Part shown: positions 34,975 to 45,666 of the stretch, one piece after another | Numbering within the stretch: the stretch's first letter is position 1 | How the letters are laid out: each line of letters starts with the position of its first letter | DNA from: Sepioteuthis lessoniana | Lineage: Eukaryota; Mollusca; Cephalopoda; Myopsida; Loliginidae | Reading direction: 5' to 3' | Length of the DNA stretch: 64,000 nucleotides | NCBI GenBank assembly: GCA_963585895.1 | Contig: OY757917.1 | Coordinates: forward strand, 107,820,207-107,884,206 | Program-made: the position numbers and the translations under genes | Notes under the pieces: model-generated | What the model saw: only the letters and a program-made list of their open reading frames with translations | Told to the model about the DNA's origin: nothing | The model's database searches: none

Positions 34975-36690
34975 GCCTAGTAAAATATTCCTCGGTTCTC
35001 AACGGTTTTATAATTAAGGCAGTTTATTATCAGACACTCACTTTGTCCATCGTTTTCGATGAGGACAGTCTGATCAACCTTATGATTGAAGAAGGCATCC
35101 GCGAATGCGAAGATGGCTAATAATACGAATCTGTGCGCGGAAATGTATGTGGCAGAGAAAACAAGGAATGGTGGCGACAGTGACTGATGTGGCGGTGCCT
35201 TTTGTAAGTTTTCTTCGCAGCTCGGTTGCTCCGTTTCTTCTGATTTAACAGCATTTTGCTCCACGTTTGACAACTTGACGTTACTTGTCTCTGTCCTGTG
35301 CCAGATATTCCAGGCAATTCGGGGCGATACTGAAACTTTTCATGGAGACCTTCAGGGTGTCTTTCAAACGCTTTATTTGGCCTCCTTGGGAGCGCTTGCC
35401 CTATGACAGTTCACCGTAAAGCAGTTTCTTCAGGAGGCGGGGATATTTCATGCGAGCGAAACGATCGGCCCAATTAAGCTGTGAATTGATCAAGTTGGTT
35501 TAGATGCTGAGAAGCGAAGCCTGAGTTAATACTTCGATGTCAGGGATGTGTTTTGCCATGTGATGCCGAGGATATTCCTCAGATAGGTCGTGTGAAAGTG
35601 GTTTAGCTTCCTTATATGCTTTGATAAGCTATCCATGTTTTACAGCCATAAAGGAGTGTGGTAAGAACAACAGCTCGGTAAACCTTGATTTTCGTTGCCT
35701 CTGAGATGCCTTTCTGATTCTGCAATATTACAGTTGAGTCGGTCAAATGTTGCACTCGTTTTTTCGAGTCTGGTATTCACCTCGTTATCCATGACGATAG
35801 AGTTAGAGAGGGTGCTGCCACGATAGGTGAACTTTTCAACCACCGTCAATCATTTTCTCTTGCTGGTGATGTTGGGTTCGACGTGTGGTTTTCAATGCAC
35901 TAGCTGGTGCATTAATTCTGTCTTTTTGTGCTGATGGATAGCCCAAAATTGCCAAAGGCCATTGAGAAGTTGTCAACACTGTTTTGCATGGTGGGTTTGT
36001 TAATATCTCCCACTGCACTATCGTCGGCGAACAGAAACTCGTTGACGATATCATTCTTCACCTTAGGCTTTGCTTAAAGCCTTCTGAAGTTGAAGACAGC
36101 CGTCAGTGAGGTATGGAATGTCGACTCCATTAACCAAGCCACTAAATGCATCAAACACTATCGGAGAAAGCCTGATACTGAAAAGAGTTGCAGACAGGAC
36201 CCATCCCTGCTTTTACCCCATTTGTAACAGGAAAGCCAACGGAGCTTTCTACGTTGTCTTGCACCCTTGCATGCATGGCGCCGTGAAATTATCTAACGAT
36301 GGTGATGAATTTTTCGGGTCAGCCATATTTTGCCGTGATTCTCTAAAGGCTTTCTCTGTTGATCAAGTCAAATGCCCTGGTCAAATCAACATAAGTCGAG
36401 TAGAGGTCAGTGTTCTCCTCCTGACACTTCTCTTGCAGTTGTCTTGCAGCAAACACCATGTCAATAGTCCTATGTTCCTAACGGAAGACCCATTGACTCT
36501 CTGGTAAGAGTCCATGTTCGAGATGTTTGTTGAGGCGATTCAGAAGGACTCTGGTTTAGATCTTGACCTAAATTTAAAGAAAGGAGATTCTGCGGTGATT
36601 ATTGCATAACTGTCGATTCCATTTCTGTTTGTAAATATGGATGATGGAGGCTTCCTTGAAGTTCTGCGGTTGATGTTATTTCACCCATAT
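34975..36690 (-). mobile_element. LINE-C, reverse transcriptase to 3' end (pseudogene)
   Basis: A third LINE family. On the minus strand, joining frames: the LQEKCQEENTDLYSTYVDLT segment and RAFDLINRE (about 36440-36345; reverse-transcriptase domain with the first Asp), the domain around the catalytic FLFADDSAV (about 36018-36044), then VVEKFTYRGSTLSNSIVMDN (35640-35849), the AKRFARMKYPRLLKKLLYGE-like end of the ORF and a 3' part with DQTVLIENDGQSECL (34977-35273). Frameshifts and stops show it is dead. The plus-strand frame 36106-36507 (133 codons) is the antisense of its reverse transcriptase. The family is widespread in fish and invertebrates from memory; clade not assigned. Confidence 0.9.
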
Positions 36691-36853
36691 CAGCTGATTA
36701 AGGGTTAGAATCATTAACGTCGAAGTAAACGGACGTCTTTTTCGTCGCTCATCGAAAATGGCACATTTAAAATAAATAAGGAAAGTCGTGATTTTTATTA
36801 ATTTACCTTTCAATCTATATATCAATTCTTTGCATCATATTTCTTTATTTAAG

Positions 36854-36856
<3 letters not shown>
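36691..36856. other. Unassigned spacer
   Basis: Nothing recognised. Confidence 0.35.

Positions 36857-36900
<44 letters not shown>
36857..36900. repeat. (AT)n microsatellite
   Basis: About 21 units, immediately preceding a SINE-2 copy. Confidence 0.96.
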
Positions 36901-36903
<3 letters not shown>

Positions 36904-37100
36904 AGGTCGAGTCATAAAAAATACTCAAAAAATGGTACTTGATGCCTCCTTGCTCAACACTCAGCATTATAATATAATGATCAAGGGTAAAGTTGGACAA
37001 TCCAGGGAAAGGAGTAGTGCCCCCTAAACCTTGGTGTAATAGCTATCGAAAAGGGAGCCTTTGGGTCACAATCGACAAAGGTCGCCAAATTTACTTACTT
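36901..37100 (+). mobile_element. SINE-2 copy, 5'-truncated
   Basis: Starts at CCCAGGTCGAGTCAT, just after the tRNA-like B box seen in complete copies, so the head is lost. Body motifs are AAAATGGTACTTGATGCC, TCAAGGGTAAAGT, GGTGTAATAGCTATCGAAAAGGGAGCC (two parts) and AAGGTCGCCAAATTTACTTAC. Aligns with the copies at 54.4, 61.5 and 62.8 kb. Confidence 0.88.
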
Positions 37101-38396
37101 TATATTAATAATTGACTATCACATTGTTCAACAAGTGAGTACCAAAGAAATTTTATTCAAAAATGCATTTTTGATATTATCACCATGGCATCATGTCAAG
37201 CAAATATTCACATTTTTTTAAATGTATAATATAGGTGCTTTTTAATACAGAAAGTTTATGTTGTTCCACTTGTTAGCAAGTAAATTCACGTTGAAAATGT
37301 TTACGCCAGAAATTGCATATCTCTCCTAAATATAAGATGTTTATTCAAAACAGCTATTCAGATATTTGATGAGCCGTGTTCAAGGTCAAAATAGTTCGAA
37401 ACCCAATGCCAAGAGTAAAAAGAAATAAGGTTATGAAACATTATTTCCGCTGTGCTCATTTGTGTAAGATTTATGAGTGCAACTTTTCATGTCATTTGTT
37501 AAAAAAACAAGAAAAAGAAACAGGCATAAAGTGAAATTGATATATGTATTTTAATTTTGATTCTACATAGCCCACAGTATATATATATATCTATATATAT
37601 ATATGGGGCGGGGTTAAGTATAGTAGGATCCGCAGGGCTATTTTTCGATATCTAGGAAAGAGAAAATGTTAACATTATTAGGGACATTAAAACGATATAC
37701 AGCAGTAAATAGTTTCACGTTTCTGCAATTATCAGGCAATGATAAATTCTGAAGAATTGCGCATATTAAAAGAGAGTGGTACATAGAATATGTAATATGA
37801 ATTGGAATCAGATTTATATTACAGAAGATCAGAAAAATATGTCCAACAAAAGAAATGTACCTACAAAACAAATCTTGTGTTTCATATACAAGCTTAGGAT
37901 TTCAAATGTTCCAAATATTGGTTTGCTATTCCGTGAATAAAATGATTTCTAATGCAATTTTTTCATCTTTCTTAATCAATAAATAAAACATTTTCCATTT
38001 TTAGGAATAGGTTTATTGCAAAAATATCCTAATCTGGAAAATATTTTGCTTTGAAGATATTCAAAATGGTGGCAAAATAAACAAAATACTCCATGATGGA
38101 AATAGTTTTTTCATCAGATTTTTTAGTGGCTGATAAGTTCAAATTAGGTGAAATTAACTGAAGAATGGGTAATGCTTAGGGAAACTTTTTTACGAAGAAA
38201 AATATTTACAAATAGTTTTGCTACTACGAGACTAAATAAAAAAAACTGTCCATGGAGTGAAAACTTCTGAGTGCTGCGGTCAGTAAGGTATTTCCTGGGA
38301 CACTTAAGAACCAATCGTTATTGGTATCTTAAGAAAAAAGTATTTCCTATTTTTAAGTCCGAAGGTAGAATTCACATTATTTATTGAATGAACCTA
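37101..38396. other. Gene-free stretch
   Basis: About 1.3 kb of AT-rich DNA with a broken (AT)n at 37577-37604. No element or exon recognised. Confidence 0.45.
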
Positions 38397-38477
38397 TATA
38401 TATATATATATATATATCATCAAGTTACACTGAACACGGATCTCCCAGACTCTCTATCTATCTATCTATCTATCTAT
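38397..38477. repeat. (AT)n and (TCTA)n microsatellites
   Basis: (TA)n at 38396-38416 and (TATC)n at about 38454-38480, the latter next to the 3' end of the minus-strand LINE-A, where the family's microsatellite-like tail would be expected. Confidence 0.9.
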
Positions 38478-39554
38478 CTCTCACTGTTCACCCGTCTCTA
38501 GAATCTATCAGTTTCGACAGGTCATTCAAACAACATCCTGTGTCCGCACAGAGGTGATATAAGTTTTTGCTGGCCGGACAATACTGACGTGTCCAGGGTA
38601 AGGGGTTCATAGAAGAACGTCATTCACGCGTTAATTCTTCTTTTTTTTTTCTTCCGAGTCCCGTATGACTTGTTTGTCTTACTTGGATGGTTTTTGAGAT
38701 GACAGGTAATTGGCTATACACAGGCTGTTTATGGAGTGTTGCTTCAAGAATTTTTTCAAAACAGCTCGTAATATTCTTGGGTAGTTCTCGTATATTCTTT
38801 TCGCCATACGTTTTATTAGCATCCAGGTGGTCTATCCATACAGCAGTATTAAAAGAGCCACAGCTTGGATGATATCCCGTTTTATTTTTTCGGATATATT
38901 CAGACTTCCAAATGATCAATACCATATTGATAGAAGTCCATACCTTTACTAGGCGCATGTTCATATCACTTTCACCAGAGGAGATATCACTGCCAAGGTG
39001 TATAAAATTGTATTCTAATTTTTCAGGCTTGCCACTTAGAATGGAGAGTGCTCCTGCTGGTTAAAAAAAAGAAACAAACATTTACTCTGTTTTATTTGTG
39101 TTCATGTTGAGACGGATGCCTCCAACAGCATTGCTCTAGGCTATGCAACACAGATTTGGCTTCGGTATGTGTATTTGCAATAAACGCTAGACCATCAGCA
39201 TAATCGTCGTATGGTATAGTTTCTGCTGGATATAGCCTGATTCTTCCTATTTTTTTTTATCTGATCTCATTACCTTTTATTAGATATATCGACGTTCGAA
39301 GGACGTAGTCTAAGCAGGTTATAAACAAATATATGCTCATATATCGCCTTGCCAAACTCTTGCAAAACTGTCGTGTCTCCATCGGGTAGACAAGCCATTG
39401 CTTTCGTGTTTTTATGAAGCGCCATCATAGTTCTAACGATTCCTTCAAGGAGACCACATGCTGGTGGTATTTGCTTCATCTTTCCTTTGTATATAGAATC
39501 AAGTGTCTTGGAGGAATCTCTGAATAACAGTGTCACCTCGATATTTTTATGCGT
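38478..39554 (-). mobile_element. LINE-A minus copy, 3' half (split by insertion)
   Basis: On the minus strand: KNIEVTLLFRDSSKTLDSIY (about 39552-39490, reverse-transcriptase domain A; the catalytic Asp pattern is VDFSKAFDS in consensus), MMALHKNTKAMACLPDGDTT (39425-39370), the catalytic block YADGLAFIANTHTEAKSVLH (about 39210-39150; YADD has become YADG), the NMNTNKTE region, MNMRLVKVWTSINMVLIIWK (38964-38905) and the tail PVISKTIQVRQTSHTGLGR (about 38720-38665). The 5' half lies at 40538-41475. Removing 39560-40537 joins the two in frame. Confidence 0.92.
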
Positions 39555-39559
39555 ACTCC

Positions 39560-40211
39560 ATCGAAACAGACGATACCCTGCTATTACGGACGAGGAGTAC
39601 GCTGATGCCATAGTGATTTTGGGTAATATACCTGCCCAGGCCGATTCCCTGCTTCATTGTCTGGAGCTGGCAGATGTCATTGGCCGCTATGTGAACGCAG
39701 ACAAAACGGAATATATGTACCCTAATCCAAGAGGTGACATTTATCAATAGATTATCGGTTATATGAAAGTCAAACCTATCTGATAAAATAAAACAGAATC
39801 TTTTCCAAGCAATGGTCGTGTCCATACTACTGCATGGATGCACCACTTGGATGCTGACTAAGCGTATATAGAAAAAGCTTGACGGCATTTGGCACAAGGA
39901 TGCTCTGAGCTATATTAAACATATCCTGGAGACAATATCCCACAAAACAGCATCTGTACGGCCACCAACAACTCATCTCGAAGACTATTCAAATTAGACG
40001 AACAAGGCATGCGGGACACTGCGGAAGAGCAAGGATGAACTCATGAGCCATATTCTCTAATGGACCCCTTCACAAGAACGCGCAAGTTTGGGACAACCAA
40101 CTAACACTTATCTACAACAGCTTCATACGGATACAGGATGTAGCCGAAAACGATGGACGATAGAAACGAATGGTGAGAGAGAGAGGGGGGAGTTAGGGAA
40201 ATCCGTGCATG
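39560..40211 (+). mobile_element. LINE-A plus copy inserted into the minus LINE-A
   Basis: 5'-truncated copy beginning at RYPAITDEEYADAIVILGN (39580-39640), where the catalytic YADD is YADA. It continues with IPAQADSLLHCLELAD and RYVNADKTEYMYPNPRGDIY, then skips about 40 residues to KPI*DKIKQNLFQAMVVSIL, then CTTWMLTKRI and the tail TLSIKHRT-like frames to ATGCAGTACGACATGATTAT (40209-40228). Insert limits are set by the 5-bp repeat ACTCC at 39555-39559 and 40533-40537. A SINE-1 sits in its tail. Confidence 0.9.
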
Positions 40212-40228
40212 CAGTACGACATGATTAT

Positions 40229-40505
40229 CCTATTTACCAACCCCTCCACTCGGGCAGGATATGACACAAGGTCGAATCTTAAGGTTTGAATTCAGAGTTT
40301 TCCTTCTCCTAGACAAGTTGCCTCACCAAGGCTGAAAAACCAGTCTGTCCTACGATTTACCCATAGCTGGAGGGAGAATTAGTGGATTCATACCTTTCCC
40401 AAGGGTATTAGTGCTAAGTGATATGCAATCATTCTCGTCCAGGATTTGAACTCGAGTCGCCGTGTCCATTTCCTATGACGATAACCATTACACCACGCGC
40501 ACCTC
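40229..40505 (-). mobile_element. SINE-1 copy inside LINE-A tail
   Basis: Full-length SINE-1 on the minus strand with perfect 17-bp target-site duplications CAGTACGACATGATTAT (40212-40228 and 40506-40522). The duplicated bases are the LINE-A 3' terminus, so the SINE arrived after that LINE-A. The tRNA-like head is at the right end (GGTGTAATGGTTATCGTCA on the minus strand). Confidence 0.96.
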
Positions 40506-40537
40506 CAGTACGACATGATTATGCTGATAATGACTCC

Positions 40538-41475
40538 TTTCATGATTCGAAGAATTTTCAAAATCTCTGAAGTTGTAGATCGATTTCTCCGAAAATCGTT
40601 TCAATTTTCCCTTGGAATTTTATAAATTTATAGTTTGATTCGGTTGAGAAGCAGAGCAATACGAAACTTAGTAGATGTCGCAGTAAGATCTATGCCTTTG
40701 TATTTCTGATTCCGTGGTCAACATTCTTAGAGAAATAGAGGATATAACCTTTTCCTCATTTCTCTTTTGAATTATTTATAGACAACGGTGCATAATAGAA
40801 GACGTATATTATCAAATCACCTTGTCTTCCATATTTCTGGAGGTATTTCGGCGAAATCTGCAGCTTTCCTGTTTTCAAGTCATGTCAGCACCGCATTTAT
40901 TTTTATTTTTTAAACTGTCCTAATTTGATGTCTCTGTGACAATTAATTTTCTTTTTGATAGTTTTATAAGTGACTTTGGGGGAGTTTGCAAGTAGATTCT
41001 TGAAATGTTCTTTCCACCTCTGTATTCTTTCTTCTTGGCTAGCAGCTTCAGTGTTTTCTGTCGATATTCTATTCTATCTGCTGACTTCAATTCATGATTG
41101 TTTATCTTCGACCGAGATTCTGATTTTATCTATTAGGCCTTTATTGTATTATTGTTGTTCTTTTGTAAGTTTTATTTAGTTCTATATAAACTTTCTTAAA
41201 TTTCTGTGTGTTGGCATTTTTGCGTTTCTTTTATTAAGTGCAGATGCTATTTTCGTGCTATCTCCTTTTTTCTTAACTTTTAGAAGCTCCCATGAAACTC
41301 GACATTTGGCTTTTAGTTAGTTTGGTATGCTACTGTTTCTATGTAGGTAAGGGTGGCATTTTCATGTTTGTCATTTGGTGTATCTGTTCCTAATATCTCC
41401 CCCCAAACAATGGATTTGCTTTTTTTTACATTGGTATTAGAAGACCAGTCGTAATGGGTAGCGTTGTTGGTTGTT
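40538..41475 (-). mobile_element. LINE-A minus copy, 5' half
   Basis: On the minus strand: a lysine-rich linker region (NKHENATLTYIETVAYQTN at 41313-41400 and following), LLAKKKEYRGGKNISRIYLQ (about 41045-40985), then KQESCRFRRNTSRNMEDKVI-like frames corresponding to IPPEIWKTRKFDD (40850-40800), the YKGIDLTATSTK region and NDFRRNRSTTSEILKILRIM (40617-40560), ending MKGV at the junction. The next codons, RIKNIEVTLLF, are found beyond the insertion at 39554. It has no 5' UTR or complete endonuclease, so it is 5'-truncated near 41475. Confidence 0.88.
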
Positions 41476-41483
41476 TCATCTAT

Positions 41484-41987
41484 ACAGGGTGTCTCAGTAT
41501 ACATTGGACCCATATGACTACTAATAAGTTTACCTTTAATAATGTTGTATTCTTTTTTGTTTCAGATCTGAAAAAAGTATACTATAACAACAATTAATAC
41601 TTGATCACAATGCCTTAGACAAGAGAGAAAATATATTTTGCATCACTACTTATTGGGAGATAAAGTTATTCAAAATTCCATAGGAATATTAACTTTAACA
41701 ATTATCCCCTCAAAAGCCAAATGTATCTTTGGGTACATAAATTTCAAGCCACAGGGTCAATAAACGTCCACAAGAAAGCAGAAAATCCCAAATCTGGCAG
41801 AAAGTTGACTGCCAGATGTTGCGACAATGTGCATATAGTGAGAGATTCTTTCGGAAAAAGTCCCCCGAATACGTTCCCAAGAACTGAATCTTTCATGTGA
41901 ATCGTCGGAAAGAATCTTAAAGAAGGATTTTCAGCTGTACCCATACAGGATCCAAGTTTCGTTCGTCTGAGATACCTTTTCAAATTT
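41484..41987 (+). mobile_element. Cut-and-paste DNA transposon, left end and transposase N-terminus
   Basis: Begins TACAGGGTGTCTCAG, resembling a terminal inverted repeat next to a TA (41481-41482), followed by about 230 bp of leader. A frame from about 41743 gives INVHKKAENPKSGRKLTARC, DNVHIVRDSFGKSPPNT, then after a stop IVGKNLKEGFSAVPIQDPSF. The pattern (basic Ser-Gly-Arg linker, D-N-V-x-x-V-R-x-S, second helix-turn-helix, then LYPY(R/K)IQ in intact relatives) is that of the N-terminal DNA-binding region of Tc1/mariner-superfamily-type transposases. The catalytic half is missing: the sequence turns into LINE-B at about 41988. Confidence 0.72.
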
Positions 41988-43235
41988 TTTCTTTCATCTT
42001 ATTTGATGGTGTCCGTTTCCAATATTCGGAAATGTAAGTTTCTCTCTCCCCGACCAGTCTAATTTTTTCTTTGATAGTTCAATTACGAGTTATAATTCTA
42101 TTCTTCTGTTAATTGTCTACTCATTATTATGATGGCAAATTTTTCTATGCCGTACTCCATTCCCCATATCTTGACAGTATATTATTATTATTTGTTGCAT
42201 AAGAGTCTCCAATTCATTTTCATATTTTGTGTACAACTTGATGTCGTCGATGTACATTAGGTTGTTAAACTTTATTCTTGAGATTTAGTAAATTTGTTAC
42301 CCCTCCCGCTAAGTATTTTCTAAATTTTTGCTTGAGTAGCAATATCACTATAATAAATAGCAATGGTGAAATCGCATCTGCCTGGAAGATACCTCTTTGG
42401 ATTTTCATTTCAGCTTAAGTTTTTATTCTGCGATAAATTTCGCTTTCCGCCTTTTCAAGAAATTTTTAGAAATCTTATGACTTTGTAGGATAGTTTATAC
42501 ATTTTGTGAAAATCTATTACCCGGGTTTGCGAAGCTATACCATAGGCTTTTTGTTGTCAATCTACGTGATTGTAACAATTTTCTGTCTCATTTTCTCTCC
42601 TCGTGGATCTGTTGATTAATGTGCAATAGATCACTTATTCCCCTTGTTTTCTTGTGGCTTCTTTTTTTTTTCGGCAAACGGTTGGCAACTTACTATATAT
42701 CTATTCTAATATGTGCTGGAATTTTCCACATCATCGATAAATACAGTATCGGTTTATAGTTGCTGGGGACGATTCTTTGTGGGGGTCTTTTGAGTCAGGG
42801 TGCAACATTCTTTTTGTCATCCATTCGATTATACGTTTTTCTAAGTATCTACTAAATTTAAGAGAAAGTCACTCGTGGGTTCATGCGAAATTTTGAAGCC
42901 AGAATCTATATATGCCGTCATAGCTGGGTGTGTTCCAATTCTGTGTTTCTTTAGTGTTGTTCTGGGCGATTTCAGGTCTTTTGTCACTTCACGGTATTCG
43001 TCGAGTTCTTGAAATTATGTCCCCATGTTATTTATTAATTCGGCCTTTCTATTAGATTCTTTCCATTCCTATATTTCACTCCAGGTAAATTTGGCTCATT
43101 TGCATCCAGTCTTCGCGCATTCTTATCCTTTTTGTGGGTAGAATAGTTTCTCTTTTTATAGAATTACTTATTTTGATTTGATAGCTTGAACCTTTCCCGG
43201 TATACATTCAGTCTCCCTTCTTTCACCAATATATC
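41988..43235 (-). mobile_element. LINE-B copy, reverse-transcriptase region, 3' end missing
   Basis: Minus-strand copy with DGIYRFWLQNF (about 42920-42888), the segment aligned with PMMWKILIAQIR (42738-42712), QAYGIASQTRVIDFHKMYK-like frames, the A-x-G-D-A block (about 42385-42365), MYIDDIKLYTKYENELETLM (42262-42205; catalytic Y-x-D-D box as IDDI) and MEYGIEK. It ends at the codons for EADTIKQ..MK next to the DNA transposon. The normal 3' end is lost, which is unusual for a LINE and implies later deletion or recombination. Confidence 0.85.
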
Positions 43236-43290
43236 TTATTAATATTATTATCATTATTGTTGTTGTTGTTGCCGTTGTTATAGTTACTTT
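43236..43290. repeat. (ATT)n-(GTT)n tail of LINE-B c1
   Basis: TTATTAATATTATTATCATTATTGTTGTTGTTG-like sequence (short pieces: ATTATTATC, (TTG)5) at the 3' side of the minus-strand copy c1; it represents that copy's A-rich trinucleotide tail. Confidence 0.8.
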
Positions 43291-43881
43291 TTTAGTGTCT
43301 TTCACATCAGCGTTAGCTGATGGTCTTTCACTAGAGATCGAGTAAGAGCAAGTCTTTTCAAGTCTTCAGGATCCTTCTCAGTATTCAAGACGATCTCAAT
43401 AGTTTGGATGCCCCCCCACTCGTCCTCTTATTACCAAGTCCTCCAGTTCTTGCATCAATCCTTTGGTGACAGTACCAAGAGTACTAATTACAATTAGTAT
43501 GATCGTCACTTTCAAGCTCCACAGTTATTTTCAAATCCTTGTCAACGTTGAGGTATTTATCCTTCTTTTCACTTTCCTTCAATTTTAGTCTGTGGTCATA
43601 TGGAACAACAAAATCCACAATTCTGCCGGGTTTTTTTTTATTATTACAAGGTCTGATTGTCTGGTTGAGATTAAGTGATCCGTTTGTATCTCAATATCCC
43701 AGTGGAGTTTGTGCATCTCATTTTCTAGGTCAGATGCTGGATTGTATGTCTATCCCATTTATTCGTATGGTCAAATTTGAATTTCTTGCACAACTCCCAT
43801 TAGATCACCTTGCCCACCCATTAAAGTCTAGTCTTATTCTATTTCTGTGCTAAGTTTCTGCAATCGCTAATTATGTGATTG
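43291..43881 (-). mobile_element. LINE-B 3' end c1
   Basis: First of four consecutive minus-strand LINE-B 3' ends. Diagnostic end signature: TTTCACATCAGCGTTAGCTGATGGTCTTTCA in pieces (43300-43330), AGCAAGTCTTTTCAAGTCTTC, then on the minus strand the VETIQ..LLR region, the endonuclease-like block (codons QTDHLISTRQSDLVI at 43690-43640) and KKFKFDHTNK. Truncated at the zinc-knuckle codons (AATCACATAATTAGCG, minus strand). Confidence 0.9.
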
Positions 43882-43912
<31 letters not shown>

Positions 43913-43941
43913 GTTGTTGTTGCTGTTGTTGTTGTTGTTGT
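43882..43941. repeat. (ATT)n-(GTT)n between LINE-B c1 and c2
   Basis: (ATT)n at 43882-43911 then (GTT)n at 43912-43941. It is at once the tail of c2 and the 5' junction of c1. Confidence 0.93.
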
Positions 43942-44812
43942 TTACTCCTTGAGAGTTTTTCACATAAGTATTAGCTGATAGTATTTCACTGGAGTTTGAG
44001 TGACAGCATATCTCCTCAAGTCTCTGCGACTCTTCTCATTATTCTGGCCATTATCAATGATCATGTTTGGATGGTCTTCATTCTTCCCCCTACCTCCAAG
44101 TCCCCCAGTTCTTTTAATAAACCTTTGGTTACCGTACTAAAAGCACCAATCACGATTGATGTAATTGTCACCTTCATGTTCACTATTTTTTTTCAATTCT
44201 CAAGCAAGGTCAAGGTACATATATTTCCTTTCACTTTCTTTCAGTTTTATTCTGTGGTCAGTCGGCACACCAAAGTCCTCAATTTTGCAAGTTCACTTTC
44301 TTTCCTTTTTTTTTTTTAATCATTATAAGGTCTTGTCTTCTGGCCGAGATTAGGTGATCCGTTTGTATGTCAAAATCACATTGTAAATTATGTGTCTCAT
44401 TCTCTAAGACAGATACTGGGTTGTGCATATAGGGTTTTTCGTATGGTCAAATCTATATTGCTTGCACATCTCCGAATGGATCCCCTTGCCCACCCAATCC
44501 TGTTTAGTTTTCTACTCCTTCTGTGCTAATTTGATTCATTCGCTTAATACATGATTGATTGTTTCGTCTCTATCATCATATAACTGACTTTCTTGATACA
44601 TATAGTCTGTCAACGTCTTCTCTGGGATGTAATGCCTTACGCATAGTCATTAGTTTACTTGTTCCTTTGTCAATTTGCTTAAGTTCTTCTCTGGTCTACT
44701 TCAAAAAGGGTCCAGAATATATAACGAGAGGTGTAGTCCAGGTATTTATTCCTTTAATAAGATTTCTTCTACATACTTGTGTCTCGAGTAGTTTTCTGTT
44801 TCTCCTGAGCTA
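43942..44812 (-). mobile_element. LINE-B 3' end c2
   Basis: The longest of the four, starting (3' end) at the signature GAGAGTTTTTCACATAAG and extending through the endonuclease-like block, the KFRFDHTKN-like region, the zinc-knuckle segment (about 44525-44575), then a jump to the VDRLYVSRK/KALHPREDVD region (44600-44645) and YPGPFLK..REELKQI (44735-44680), ending at RKLLETQV (about 44790). It lacks most of the thumb region between, so there is an internal deletion. Confidence 0.9.
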
Positions 44813-44837
44813 TTATAATTATTTTTATTATACTCAT

Positions 44838-45231
44838 TAGAGTTTTTCACATCAGCTAACGCTGAGGGTTTTTCACTGGAGTTTGAGTGACAGCAAGTTT
44901 CCTCAAGTCTCCAGAACTCGTCTCAGGATGCTGGCTGTTCTTAGCTATGCTGTCGTTTGGATAGTCTCTACCCGTCCGCCAACTTCCATGTCTTCCAGGC
45001 TTTTTAATAATCCTTTAGTTATTGTGACTAACGCACCAATGACAATTAGCACAATAGGTACTTTCATGTTCCACAGCTTTTTCAATTCTCTAGCAAGGTC
45101 GAGGTACTTATCCTTCTTTTCATTTTCCTTCAGATTTACTCTGTGGTCGCCGGGACAGCAAAGTCGACAATTTTGTAGATTCTCTTTTTTTTGTTGATTA
45201 TTATGAGGTCTGGTCTTCTGGCCGGGGTTTG
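44838..45231 (-). mobile_element. LINE-B 3' end c3
   Basis: 3' signature at 44838-44900 (GAGTTTTTCACATCAGCTAACG, GTTTGAGTGACAGCAAG). Minus strand reads the VETIQTTA, KLWNMKVPIVLIVIGALVTI and VKLKENEKKDKYLDLA region up to NKPRPEDQTS at the truncation point, where GTTATTATTATTATTATTTC follows. Confidence 0.9.
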
Positions 45232-45251
45232 TTATTATTATTATTATTTCA

Positions 45252-45612
45252 TTTTTTGAGAATTTTTCACATCAGCGTTTGCTGATTGTTTCTCATTGGC
45301 ATTTGAGAGACAAAAGGTTTCCTCATGTCTCCAGAATTCTTCTCAGTATTCTGGCCAATTTTAATATTGCAGTAGTCTGGATGGTCTACATTTGTCATCT
45401 GATTTTTAAAATTCCCAGTCCTTTTACGATTCCTTTGGGAATTTTTTCAAGTACACCATTTACAACGGATATATCTGTCACCCATATATTTCATACTTTT
45501 TTTTAAAGTTTCCTATTTATGTCTAGATATTTATCTCTATTTTCGCTTTCTTTTAATTTTACAGTGCCGTCTGCCGGGACTGTAATATCCTCTCTTTGAC
45601 AGGTTCTCTTTT
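45252..45612 (-). mobile_element. LINE-B 3' end c4
   Basis: Fourth copy: 3' signature TTTTTCACATCAGCGTTTGCTG (45265-45286), then a more diverged body including SVVNGVLEKIPKGIVKGLGI on the minus strand (45475-45415). Truncated at about 45612 next to (ATT)n at 45617-45667. Confidence 0.88.
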
Positions 45613-45617
45613 ATTAA

Positions 45618-45666
<49 letters not shown>

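Noticed and set aside
36106..36507. 133-codon plus-strand ORF as a gene
   Set aside because: It is the exact antisense of the LINE-C reverse transcriptase on the minus strand.
39560..40211. Twin-priming inversion as the explanation of the opposed LINE-A pieces at 38.5-40.2 kb
   Set aside because: Both orientations contain a complete LINE-A 3' end and the minus copy continues beyond the plus copy at 40538, so a separate nested insertion explains it better.
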